NCBI GenBank assembly: GCA_020443425.1
Contig: JAGRIE010000003.1
Span: 1-46,249 of the forward strand
Direction: 5' to 3'
DNA from: Halioglobus sp.
Lineage (GTDB): Bacteria; Pseudomonadota; Gammaproteobacteria; Pseudomonadales; Halieaceae
Length of the DNA: 46,249 nucleotides
Part shown: piece by piece, positions 9,501-16,455 of the stretch
Layout: every line of letters begins with the position of its first letter
Numbering within the stretch: position 1 is the stretch's first letter
The notes under the pieces: model-generated
Databases searched by the model: none
What the model was told of the DNA's origin: nothing
The model's input: the letters and a program-made list of their open reading frames with translations, nothing else
Made by a program: the position numbers and the translations under genes

Positions 9501-9741
9501 TGATGTACAGCATGCCTTCGACCCCGTTGATCTCTTCCTCAATAGCGGCCGCTACTGTGTCACTGATGGTCGCTGCGGAGGCACCGGGATAGGAGGCACT
9601 GACCTGTATCGTCGGCGGTGTGATCTCGGGGAACTGGCTAACAGGGAGCGACTGGTAGGCGATGGCCCCGACCAGCAACACCAGTACCCAGATAACACTG
9701 GCGAAAATCGGCCGGCTGATGAAAAAATGTGCAAAGCGCAT
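6562..9741 (-). CDS. RND-family (HAE1) multidrug efflux pump permease
   Basis: This 1059-aa protein is the usual AcrB/MexB length. It starts with the typical first helix (MRFAHFFISRPIFASVIWVL), followed by porter-domain motifs and a second copy of the TM6-plus-periplasmic-loop architecture. The proton-relay residues are visible: D410-D411 in TM4 (GIVVDDAIVVVENVE) and K946 in TM10 (GLAAKNAILIVEFA). As the inner-membrane engine of a tripartite pump it exports drugs, dyes, bile salts or similar compounds using the proton gradient. The adaptor gene ends 26 bp upstream. No outer-membrane TolC-type gene is nearby, so an unlinked one is probably shared. A divergent TetR gene is the likely regulator. 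Confidence 0.96.
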   Translation of the reverse strand: MRFAHFFISRPIFASVIWVLVLLVGAIAYQSLPVSQFPEITPPTIQVSASYPGASAATISDTVAAAIEEEINGVEGMLYISSQSTSAGTMTITVTFEPGTDLDIAQVLVQNRVALAEPRLPEAVRRLGISTIKSNPDALMVVHMYSPDASRDQLYISNYVRLQMRDRLQRLRGVGQIQAFGFREYSMRVWIDPERAAMLGMTGSDIVNALRSNNVEVTSGVLNAPPTQEQGAFEVSVQTVGRFTDPAEFEEIVIKAGDDGRQVRLRDVARVELGSRDYNTSAKLNRLPAVALLINQQPGSNALETADRVLATVNEMAEAFPAGLSYRVIYNPTEFVAESIAAVESTIFEAIILVSLVVFIFLQSVRASLIPILAIPISLVGTFAVMQMFGFSLNNLSLFGLVLAIGIVVDDAIVVVENVERKIQEGLSPTDAAHATMDEVGGALISIALVLLAVFIPTAFLEGISGEFYRQFAITIASATVISALVSLTLSPALSALLLRPHSVADNAGRGQRLLTGLFTRFNLAFDATANGYAKLVRKLARLSVLVLLVYAALLALTGVQFSQIARGFVPAVDQNYLITVIQLPPGASLSRTEAVLDRVIADGLAHEHVQNAAAFAGFNGATRTTASNAATVFFTLSESGPRVSEGFDRARILSDLRKTYGSYLDAKVKVIPPPPIRGVGNAGGFKGYVEDRAGYGYDQLAAQTVNLVEVAAASPPVEEAFTTFNTSTPQLFTDIDRVKAEQLGVSVEDIFSTLEVYLGSAYVNDFSAFGRTFRVTAQAEDHYRKSAQDIARLRTRNKEGEMVPIGSIATFADITGPDRVARYNLYPAAAIQGDIASGYSTGDALDEVEALAAKELPRGMSFEWTDLALQERMASGTAVVAFTLAVIFVFLLLAAQYESLTLPLAVILIVPMSLFASLVGVMARGFDMNILVQIGFVVLIGLAAKNAILIVEFARQAEDRGLSRVEAAVEAARLRLRPIVMTSFAFILGVVPLMLASGAGYEMRQSLGTAVFSGMLGVTLFGLLFTPVFYVVTRALAARKGDNAEAGAAAAGEGLTGA

Positions 9742-9767
9742 GGTGAGGTTCCCGGTAGCCGCTGGTG

Positions 9768-10952
9768 TCAGCGAACAGTGAGTTTTTGCTGGGGTTCAAG
9801 CGGCTGCGGGATAACCGGTGTGCCGTCACGGACGAATTGCGTGCCGCTGACGATAACCCTGTCGTTCTTGTCCAGGCCCTCGCGGACGATTCGCAAGCCG
9901 TTCAGTTCAGGGCCCAGTTTGACGACTCTGCGTGCAGCGGTATCGTCGGTGGTGGCCACCCAGACAAATTTCTGCGCCTGGTCAGTCTGGACAGCGGTGT
10001 CGGGAATCAGTACGGCATCGTACTCACCCGACCCGAGTAATTGCAGCCGTCCGAACATGCCCGGTGCGAAGATGCCGTCGGGGTTGTCGAGTGTCGCGCG
10101 GCCGCGCATTGTTCCCGTGGAATGGTCCAGTCGGTTGTCGACGAAGGACAGGTGGCCGCTGTGGCCGAAGCTGTCCTCGTCCATCAGTTTAACGTGCACC
10201 GGATGATGTGTATCGCGCCCGCTCTGCCGGGTACCGAGCTGTTCGAGGCGCCGGTACTTCAGGTAGTCGGCCTCGCTCGCTGTGAACTCGAAATAGATCG
10301 GGTCCAGCGAGACCAGTGTTGTCAGCAGGGTGCCACCGTTGGCACCGCCGACGATCAGGTTGCCGACACTGACGAAGTTGTCGGAGACACGCCCGCTCAC
10401 GGGTGCGCGCACCTCGGTAAACTCCAGGTCCAGCTCGGCTTGCGCGACACGTGCGCGCGCCGCGGCGCGGTCGGCCTCCGCCTGTTGCAGTTCACGCAGG
10501 CGCCGCTCTCCCTCTTCATTGCTGAGCGCATGCTGGTTCACCAGCTGTTGGCCGCGCTCGGACTCCGCCTTCGCGTAGCGAAAGGCGGCTTCAGTGTGGG
10601 CGAGCGTGGCGTTGGCTGCCGCCAGTGCGGCTTCGAATGGGCGCGGATCGATGCGGAACAGCAGGTCACCGGCGTCGACAATCTCACCATCGGTGAAGGC
10701 GACCTCGGTGAGATAGCCGGAGACCCGCGCGCGTATCTCCACATCGTCGATAGCCGCGAAGCGGCCGCTGTATTCGTCCCAGTCGACGGTGCGTTGTACG
10801 GTCGGTGCCGCCACCATCACCATGCGGCCTGCTGGCGCTGCCGCCTGCTCTGCGGCAGTGGATGCGTCCGGTCGGAGGATGAGTGCAGTGCAGATGACGG
10901 TTGTGAGTGCGACCCCGGTCAGGGTGGCGATGATGGCGGACTGTCGGGTCAT
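9768..10952 (-). CDS. RND efflux periplasmic adaptor (membrane fusion protein)
   Basis: This 394-aa protein has an N-terminal membrane segment (about 6-27), a first beta-barrel/lipoyl half with the motif VEIRARVSGYL (about 70-80), DGEIVDAGDLLFRIDPRPFEA, an alpha-helical hairpin (about 115-170) rich in Ala/Glu/Arg, then the second lipoyl half (FTEVRAPVSGRVSDNFVSVGNLI) and barrel. This is the AcrA/MexE-type order. It bridges the RND pump to an outer-membrane channel. The N-terminus lacks an obvious lipobox Cys, so it is probably anchored by the uncleaved helix. It is first in the operon, with a matching promoter at 11017-11046 and a divergent TetR gene beyond. Confidence 0.94.
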   Translation of the reverse strand: MTRQSAIIATLTGVALTTVICTALILRPDASTAAEQAAAPAGRMVMVAAPTVQRTVDWDEYSGRFAAIDDVEIRARVSGYLTEVAFTDGEIVDAGDLLFRIDPRPFEAALAAANATLAHTEAAFRYAKAESERGQQLVNQHALSNEEGERRLRELQQAEADRAAARARVAQAELDLEFTEVRAPVSGRVSDNFVSVGNLIVGGANGGTLLTTLVSLDPIYFEFTASEADYLKYRRLEQLGTRQSGRDTHHPVHVKLMDEDSFGHSGHLSFVDNRLDHSTGTMRGRATLDNPDGIFAPGMFGRLQLLGSGEYDAVLIPDTAVQTDQAQKFVWVATTDDTAARRVVKLGPELNGLRIVREGLDKNDRVIVSGTQFVRDGTPVIPQPLEPQQKLTVR

Positions 10953-11016
10953 GACGGTCGGGGTCTCCGGTTGGCGGTGTTCAGCAGGGCTTGGATTTGT
11001 TTAAACCAGTCGGTAT

Positions 11017-11046
11017 ATTCTAATGCGTCGGGCTGGACAGGGTCAA
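11017..11046 (-). promoter_or_regulatory. Sigma-70 promoter of the RND efflux operon
   Basis: On the minus strand TTGACC (11046-11041) is followed after 18 bp by TAGAAT (11022-11017). The leader to the adaptor ATG is about 60 nt. A GGAG sits at a suitable distance before the ATG. Confidence 0.55.
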
Positions 11047-11162
11047 CATAACGTCTATATTGATTAATTATATGCAAATAATAGAATATCTATCATCTTT
11101 ATACCTATTCTGGATATCTACATGAATCCGTAACGGAGCGACTCTGTCGATATTAGTGCATA

Positions 11163-11184
11163 GTTTGTAACGAACGTTATAAAC
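11163..11184. promoter_or_regulatory. Near-perfect palindrome, candidate TetR operator
   Basis: The 22-bp element is GTTTGTAACG joined directly to AACGTTATAAAC, giving ten-base arms around an AA centre with one mismatch pair. It ends 43 bp before the TetR start codon and overlaps a TATAAA-like -10 on the plus strand. It has the size and symmetry of AcrR/TetR operators, so autoregulation plus control of the divergent efflux operon is the natural reading. The palindrome is seen directly; its role is inferred. Confidence 0.65.
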
Positions 11185-11226
11185 GTGTTAGTGTGCCGGG
11201 AAAATAATGATGAAGGAGGCTCCTGG

Positions 11227-11808
11227 ATGCCGTGGGAAAAATCATTCGATGAAGAAGCCGCCATCGATAGCGCGATGGAGGTCTTTTGGGCTAAAGGTTT
11301 CGAATCCGCATCGATAGCCGACCTGATTGCACAGACCGGAGTGAACCGGGGCAGTCTCTACAACGCGTTCGGCGGCAAGCGCCAGTTGTTTGTGCGGGCA
11401 CTTTTGAAATACGACAGCGTCAGGCGCAAGACGATGCTGGCTGAGCTGGAAGCGCTGGACGATCCGCGTCGTGCCATCCGTGATTTCTTTGCTAATGCTG
11501 TCGCCAACACCCTCGCAGATACAGAGCACAAGGGTTGTTTCCTGATCAATACCATCGCTGAAAGCGGTTCACTCGATGAACAGGTACAGGACATTGTCGC
11601 CAATGGCCTGCGGGAGCTCGAGGGATTTTTCCGGCGTTGTATCGAGGTGGGGCAGGCGCGGGGCGAGATACATAAGGCGATTGACCCCGCGGCCAAGGCT
11701 GCAGCGCTGCTGGCAATGGCACTTTCCATTCGTGTGCTCGGGCGTGGCCCCTATCCCGAGGGATCGCTGCGAACCATTGCCGACGAGGCGATAAAACTTA
11801 TTGGATAG
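11227..11808 (+). CDS. TetR/AcrR-family transcriptional regulator, divergent from RND operon
   Basis: This protein is 193 aa. The start at 11227 is chosen because AAGGAGG stands 8 bp before the ATG. The N-terminal helix-turn-helix is clear: SIADLIAQTGVNRGSLYNAFGGK (helices 2-3, about 28-50), led by AMEVFWAKGFESA. The ligand domain carries the KGCFLINT motif and an LRELEGFFRRCIE helix seen in the NemR/AcrR-like branch. It probably represses the divergent adaptor-pump genes and itself through the palindrome at 11163-11184, and is released by the pumped compound. Confidence 0.92.
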   Translation: MPWEKSFDEEAAIDSAMEVFWAKGFESASIADLIAQTGVNRGSLYNAFGGKRQLFVRALLKYDSVRRKTMLAELEALDDPRRAIRDFFANAVANTLADTEHKGCFLINTIAESGSLDEQVQDIVANGLRELEGFFRRCIEVGQARGEIHKAIDPAAKAAALLAMALSIRVLGRGPYPEGSLRTIADEAIKLIG

Positions 11809-11881
11809 GTGAGCGCGGTAGACTGGAGATTCTCACTCTCGCCCCCATATCGTTCTACACAACTGTGCTGAGGACGCTGTC

Positions 11882-12316
11882 ATGACTGATACCTGCCATA
11901 TTGTCTGCCCTGATTGTGCCGCGATCAATCGCCTGCCCCTGGCTCGGCTGGAGTCTTCCCCGGCTTGCGGGAGATGCCGGGCGCCACTGTTTTCAGGCAA
12001 GCCGCTGGAGCTCGGTGAACAGAATTTTCAGCGCCATCTGGAGCGCAATGATATTCCGCTATTGGTGGATTTCTGGGCGCAGTGGTGTGGCCCCTGCAAA
12101 ATGATGGCGCCGGCATTCGAGCAGGCCGCGGCAGCGCTGGAGCCAAGGGTGCGGCTGGCAAAGGTCAATACTGAGGAGGCCCGGTCAGTGGCAGGGCGCT
12201 TTCATATTCGCAGTATTCCCACCCTGATCCTGTTTCGCGGCGGCCGCGAAGTCGCGCGACAGGCGGGTGCAATGGGGGCTTCCGATATCGTGCGCTGGGC
12301 CCAGGGGCAGCTGTGA
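11882..12316 (+). CDS. trxC: Thioredoxin 2
   Basis: This 144-aa protein has the two-part TrxC layout. The N-terminal zinc module shows CPDC (9-12) and CGRC (29-32). The thioredoxin fold follows with the active site WCGPC (C69/C72), the cis-Pro segment RSIPTLILF and the Gly-rich end. It is a cytoplasmic disulfide reductase that complements TrxA and responds to oxidative stress in relatives. A GAGGA ribosome site precedes the ATG. It lies 73 bp after the tetR gene and may be a separate unit. I saw no clear OxyR site. Confidence 0.95.
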   Translation: MTDTCHIVCPDCAAINRLPLARLESSPACGRCRAPLFSGKPLELGEQNFQRHLERNDIPLLVDFWAQWCGPCKMMAPAFEQAAAALEPRVRLAKVNTEEARSVAGRFHIRSIPTLILFRGGREVARQAGAMGASDIVRWAQGQL

Positions 12317-12398
12317 CCAACACAGCCCGGCGGCGGCATGCCAGACTGCTTGTCGCGGGGGCCTACGGTGCAAAACCGCTTGCAGCTCGCGGCGGGTT

Positions 12399-13253
12399 TC
12401 AGTTCGCTGCAGCAGGTCCAGAAGGGGTCTCTGCCTTCACCGTTCGTGGCAGCAGGGGTTTCCTGACCAGTGGCCAAAGCAATTCTTCCGCCCAGTGCAA
12501 CCGGGGGGAGATCGGTAAACCGAAGTTCTCCTGTTTGCGGTTCGGGATCTTTGCGGTGCCGAATACGACATCGTAGATGAACAGGGTGACCGCGTAATTG
12601 CCGTTCGGGTGTGCACCCTTGCCGTAGGCATGGTGGGCGTGATGCGTGTCAGGCAGTGTAATGACGCGCTCTATCAGCCACCACAGCGGCTCGCTCCAGG
12701 GCATCCTCTGGCGCAGCCAGAGGTCCCACCGGTAATTGGTGTGCGTCAGGACGTTGGTGAGGAAAGTTACCATCACCGCCGCTGCATACGCCTCGCCAAG
12801 ACCGAGATAAAATGCAAATGCGCCTACCCAGGATTGCGGCAACAACATCACCCAGAATATATTGTAGCGATAGACTACGCCGACATTGAGCTGTTGCGCA
12901 CTGTGGTGTGTGCGATGAATTTTCCACAGCCAGCGCCATTCGTGGGCGTACCGGTGAATCCAGTAATGCAGCATTTCCTCGCCCAGGAAAATGACCGGGA
13001 ATGCAATCCAGAAAGAGATATGCGACAGGCTACCGGCGGCCTCGCCACCCCAGAGTGCGGCCGCCAAATAGCCGGCGGCGCTGCCGATCAATGCCCCCGA
13101 AATCATTCCCTGTGAGAACAAGCCTGTCAGGGTGAACAGGAAATCCCGGCCGGGGCGCGGTGATACCCGCAGGCGGCCACTGCCGAACTCAATCGCAAAT
13201 GCCAGCAGAAATATCGCCAGGATGGTGATCCCGAGCAGTGTCTGGATATCCAT
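12399..13253 (-). CDS. Membrane sterol-desaturase / fatty-acid-hydroxylase family di-iron enzyme
   Basis: This 284-aa protein has four to five hydrophobic segments and the His clusters of PF04116. HYWIH and HEWRWLWKIHRTHHS lie around 93-116, HTNYRWDLW comes later, and THHAHHAYGKG lies near 205. These bind a di-iron centre on the cytoplasmic face and oxidise C-H bonds in lipids such as sterols, hopanoids, carotenoids or fatty acids; the substrate is not assignable. GAGG sits 7 bp before the ATG. It starts 27 bp after the stop of a TetR gene on the same strand, so the two probably form an operon controlled by the twin palindromes upstream of the regulator. Confidence 0.9.
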   Translation of the reverse strand: MDIQTLLGITILAIFLLAFAIEFGSGRLRVSPRPGRDFLFTLTGLFSQGMISGALIGSAAGYLAAALWGGEAAGSLSHISFWIAFPVIFLGEEMLHYWIHRYAHEWRWLWKIHRTHHSAQQLNVGVVYRYNIFWVMLLPQSWVGAFAFYLGLGEAYAAAVMVTFLTNVLTHTNYRWDLWLRQRMPWSEPLWWLIERVITLPDTHHAHHAYGKGAHPNGNYAVTLFIYDVVFGTAKIPNRKQENFGLPISPRLHWAEELLWPLVRKPLLPRTVKAETPSGPAAAN

Positions 13254-13280
13254 AGGGTTACCTCATTCGTCTCGTTATTT

Positions 13281-13925
13281 TCAGGGGGCGCTCAGTCCGC
13301 CAACCAGATAGCTGATGAGATTGTCGACTCGCCAGGCGAGCGTTTGTGGGTCAAGCGCGAAATCGCCGCGCCGCCGCACCGCATCCCACTCGGTAATGGT
13401 GTTCAGCAGGTGAAGTCCCATCAGCCGCATGCGCTCCAGTGCAATCTCGTCACCCAACTGCGGACGCAGGATATCGGCTATCAAGGCGCCGGTTTCCAAT
13501 GCGGCGGAGGCGCGAACAGGGTGTTCCGAAAACAGGGGCTGCCACTCGCGCTGGCTCATCAACTGGGCCAGCAGCCGCAGGTAGTAGCTCTGCTGCAGGG
13601 GTTGCAAGAGTTCATCGGCGAACGGTTCGACCAGCACTGTTACCAGGCCGCGCAAATCGTCTGGTTGGCCTGCCTCCCGCCACACTGCTAGCCGGTTGGC
13701 CCGCTTCTGGTTGAGCGGCACCATGCGATAGTTGAGGATGGCGTCAATCAGGTGGTCGATAGAGCCAAAATGGTAGGCGATGGCGGAGTGGTTTTTCTGT
13801 CCCGCCGCGCGCGCGATTTCCCGAACGGAGACGGCACCCAGGCCTTTCTCGGCCAGCAGCCGCTCGGCTGCGATGAGCAGTTGTTCGGCGGGGACAGACA
13901 ATTCCTGATGGTTTGCAGTATTCAT
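13281..13925 (-). CDS. TetR-family regulator of the desaturase operon
   Basis: This is a 214-aa protein. The N-terminal DNA-binding domain reads LIAAERLLAEKGLGAVSVRE then IARAAGQKNHSAIAYHFGSIDHLIDAIL, a helix-turn-helix of the long-chain/acyl-responsive type where NHSAIAYHFG replaces the usual SKGxLYHYF. The C-terminal part is helical with no familiar ligand motif. Start 13925 is chosen because an upstream TTG (13961) falls inside the operator. No ribosome site is seen, and the predicted transcription start lies right at the ATG, so translation may be leaderless. It is followed by the desaturase gene 27 bp downstream and is probably autoregulated. Confidence 0.88.
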   Translation of the reverse strand: MNTANHQELSVPAEQLLIAAERLLAEKGLGAVSVREIARAAGQKNHSAIAYHFGSIDHLIDAILNYRMVPLNQKRANRLAVWREAGQPDDLRGLVTVLVEPFADELLQPLQQSYYLRLLAQLMSQREWQPLFSEHPVRASAALETGALIADILRPQLGDEIALERMRLMGLHLLNTITEWDAVRRRGDFALDPQTLAWRVDNLISYLVGGLSAP

Positions 13926-13932
13926 GCGCTGC

Positions 13933-13969
13933 AAATTAAGACAAGTGTCTGAATAAGTCAAGTGACTTA
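13933..13969 (-). promoter_or_regulatory. Promoter with two adjacent 16-bp palindromic operators
   Basis: TAAGACAAGTGTCTGA (13937-13952) and TAAGTCAAGTGACTTA (13954-13969) are two copies of one palindrome, the second perfect apart from its AG centre, separated by one base. On the minus strand the -35 TTGACT (13961-13956) lies in one copy. A weak -10 TAATTT (13938-13933), 17 bp on, touches the other. Binding by the TetR protein encoded just downstream would therefore block the promoter. An outer 9-bp inverted repeat, AAGACAAGT/ACTTGTCTT (13938-13946 and 13970-13978), adds a third half-site. Confidence 0.72.
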
Positions 13970-14080
13970 ACTTGTCTTTTTCAGGCGGGCGTGCCGCTCA
14001 GGGGCAGCCGCCGGGCGTCAGGTCCCGGGCAGGATGACACTTGATAGCACACGGGCCGTCACAGTCGCTTACGCCAACCA

Positions 14081-15268
14081 TCATTCGCTGGTATCAATGG
14101 CATCCTGCGCTGCTTTATAAAAGGCCTCGCGCTGTGCGCCGACCGTTTCCGGGTCGGTTGCCCGCGGCCAGTTGCTGTTGGAGGCAATCACCAGCGAGCG
14201 ATTGGGGTCGATGAAAATACCCTGACCGAAAATGCCCTGTGCGGCAAAACTGCCATCGTCATAGGTCCACCACTGGTAGCCATAACCTTTGCCGGCACGG
14301 CCGATGTCAGCCTGCCTGGTTGTCGCTGCTGCGATCCAGTCAGCGGGCAGGACCGGGTCGCCGTTGACGGTGCCGCCGTTCAGCATGAACAGGCCGTAGC
14401 GCGCGAAATCCCGCGTTGAGGCCTGTATGCAACAGCCGCTGATCTCCTGCCCGGTATTGCTCAACAGCCAGCTGGCATCCTGCTCCATGCCGAAGGGCGC
14501 CCAGATTTTGCGGGACAGGTAATCCGACAGGCTCATACCTGTGGCTGAACTCACCAGCACCCCGATCAGGTTGGTCTCTCCGGTCTTGTACAGCCACTTC
14601 TCACCGGCGGGCGCCTCGCGTGACAGCGCGCGCATATAGCTGACGGTGGCATCGATACCGGGTTCTGGAGTGTGCTCATTGAACAGTGCGACATCGCTGT
14701 TCCTGTCTTCGTAGTCCTCATTCCAGCGCACCCCTGATGTCATGGTTAGCAACTGCCTGATCGACACGTCATCATAGACAGAGCCTCGCATGTCGGGAAT
14801 ATACTCAGACACTTTGTCGTCGATGCTGTCGATAAAACCATCCTTGATCGCGGCACCCACCAGCGTGGAGGTCACTGATTTGGCGACCGAAAAGCTGGTC
14901 CATCGCCCCGAGGCATCAAAGCCCAACCCGTATTTCTCCAGCCTGACCTTGCCATGCTGGACAATGATCAAGCCGGCGGTGCGCTGCTCACGCATATAGG
15001 CGTCGATATCAACTGCGAGACGGATAGGCTCGCCTTCCGGCAGCGGGTAGGGGTTGTCACCCGCCGCGATGACATTGGATTCGGACAGGATCGGTATGGC
15101 GTCGAGCACGCGGAAGGCGGCATCGCGTTGCGGTGTCGTCCAGAATAGGACATCCCGGTCTGCTGGCAGGTTGGCAATAAGATTGCGAATGTCCTGGCTG
15201 GCGTTGAAATACGCAAATCCCAGGCCCACTGCAATGGCGACCAGAGCGCCCACTATTATTTTCCACAT
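14081..15268 (-). CDS. Serine hydrolase of the beta-lactamase / esterase (class C, NylB-like) fold
   Basis: This 395-aa protein starts at 15268, where GGGAGG precedes the ATG by 5 bp. An N-terminal membrane helix (MWKIIVGALVAIAVGLGFAY) anchors it, probably facing the periplasm. The catalytic S127-x-x-K130 lies in SFSVAKSV, a Tyr (Y227 in YKTGETN) fits the general-base position, and WWTYDDG lies in the third box region. The family includes esterases, D-amino-acid peptidases and 6-aminohexanoate-dimer hydrolases, and true class C beta-lactamases differ in the YxN box. Substrate is unknown. It is divergent from an alpha/beta hydrolase gene across 200 bp. Confidence 0.85.
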   Translation of the reverse strand: MWKIIVGALVAIAVGLGFAYFNASQDIRNLIANLPADRDVLFWTTPQRDAAFRVLDAIPILSESNVIAAGDNPYPLPEGEPIRLAVDIDAYMREQRTAGLIIVQHGKVRLEKYGLGFDASGRWTSFSVAKSVTSTLVGAAIKDGFIDSIDDKVSEYIPDMRGSVYDDVSIRQLLTMTSGVRWNEDYEDRNSDVALFNEHTPEPGIDATVSYMRALSREAPAGEKWLYKTGETNLIGVLVSSATGMSLSDYLSRKIWAPFGMEQDASWLLSNTGQEISGCCIQASTRDFARYGLFMLNGGTVNGDPVLPADWIAAATTRQADIGRAGKGYGYQWWTYDDGSFAAQGIFGQGIFIDPNRSLVIASNSNWPRATDPETVGAQREAFYKAAQDAIDTSE

Positions 15269-15468
15269 ACACCCTCCCAGGCTCATATTGTTCTGGTGAC
15301 GCCAGGTCATCGGCTCGCTCGTGCGGCGGGACTGTGATGGTTGCAGCACCCGGACGTGCGCCAGTGTGCCACGGGGAAGTGGCCAAGCTCCAGTCCCCGC
15401 CCGGGGTGACTCAGCAGCCGGTGCATTTGGTGTAGACTGCACGCTCCGTGTTATAGAGTTATTGTGGT

Positions 15469-16434
15469 ATGAAGTCTGTTATTGCATCCTCGCCTGATCC
15501 GGCGACTGAAATTCCCGCTGATTCCGCGCGTACCCCGGCATGGTTTGATGCCGCAATGACTACACCGCGCCGGGAGGGATGGCTGGATTCCGGCGGCTGC
15601 CCGATCCATTATTTCAGTTGGGGCGACCCGTCCAGGCCGGGCATTCTGCTCCTCCACGGGTTTCTCGCCCACTCGCGCTGCTTTGCGTTCATCGCCCCGC
15701 TGCTGGCGCAGGACTACTATCTCGTGGCCTTTGATTTTTCCGGGATGGGTGACTCCGGAGTTCGCGACAGCTATCCCGACGAGGTGCGCCTGCAGGAGCT
15801 GATGGATGTCGCGCGCGGCACCGGCCTGTTCGATGGTGGGCAAAAGCCGGCCATCATTGCACACTCCTATGGTGGCAGTGTCGGCCTGGTTGCGATGGAA
15901 CAGTGCCATGAGCAGTTCTCACAGCTGGTGATTTGCGATCTTATGACGCTGCGGCCGGCGCGCCTGCAAGCCCACTTTGAGGCCGGTGGTGGTCCACCCG
16001 GTTCGCAGGATCCCAAGCGTCCCAACCGTGTGTACCCGGATTATGTCACCGCCAAGGGTCGCTTTGTGTTGTCACCGAGGCAGAAAGTCAATGAGGAGTA
16101 CCTGTTCGACTATATGGCCTTTCACTCCCTCCGGGAAGTGGAGGGCGGTTGGACCTGGAAGTTCCACCCCAGTGTGTTCCAGCGTGTTACCGATATCGCC
16201 GCGCGTATGCAGGCGCAGGCCCGGCGCATTGCTGCAGCACCCGGGCGCATCACGATCGTATACGGCGAGGAGAGCGAGTTATTTGACGCCGACTCCGCTG
16301 AGTACATCCGTGAGAACGGGGGAGGGCATATCCCGATGATCGGTATTCCCGACGCCAGGCATCACCTGATGCTGGACCAGCCGGTGGCGTTCGCCTGTGT
16401 GCTGAAAACGATTATGACGCTGGCGCAGGCATAG
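15469..16434 (+). CDS. Alpha/beta-hydrolase
   Basis: This 321-aa cytoplasmic protein has the alpha/beta-hydrolase signatures. The oxyanion HG motif ILLLHGFLAHSR lies at about 59-70, DFSGMGDSG at about 89-97, and the nucleophile elbow AHSYGGSVG places the catalytic Ser at 133. The acid is probably in YGEESELFDAD, and the His is in the late RHHLMLDQP. The substrate is unknown, and esterase or epoxide/haloalkane-like activities are equally possible. The ribosome site is weak. It converges with the M19 peptidase gene 21 bp away and diverges from the beta-lactamase-fold gene. Confidence 0.85.
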   Translation: MKSVIASSPDPATEIPADSARTPAWFDAAMTTPRREGWLDSGGCPIHYFSWGDPSRPGILLLHGFLAHSRCFAFIAPLLAQDYYLVAFDFSGMGDSGVRDSYPDEVRLQELMDVARGTGLFDGGQKPAIIAHSYGGSVGLVAMEQCHEQFSQLVICDLMTLRPARLQAHFEAGGGPPGSQDPKRPNRVYPDYVTAKGRFVLSPRQKVNEEYLFDYMAFHSLREVEGGWTWKFHPSVFQRVTDIAARMQAQARRIAAAPGRITIVYGEESELFDADSAEYIRENGGGHIPMIGIPDARHHLMLDQPVAFACVLKTIMTLAQA

Positions 16435-16455
16435 CGTCGGCGGTCGCGCCGCAGC

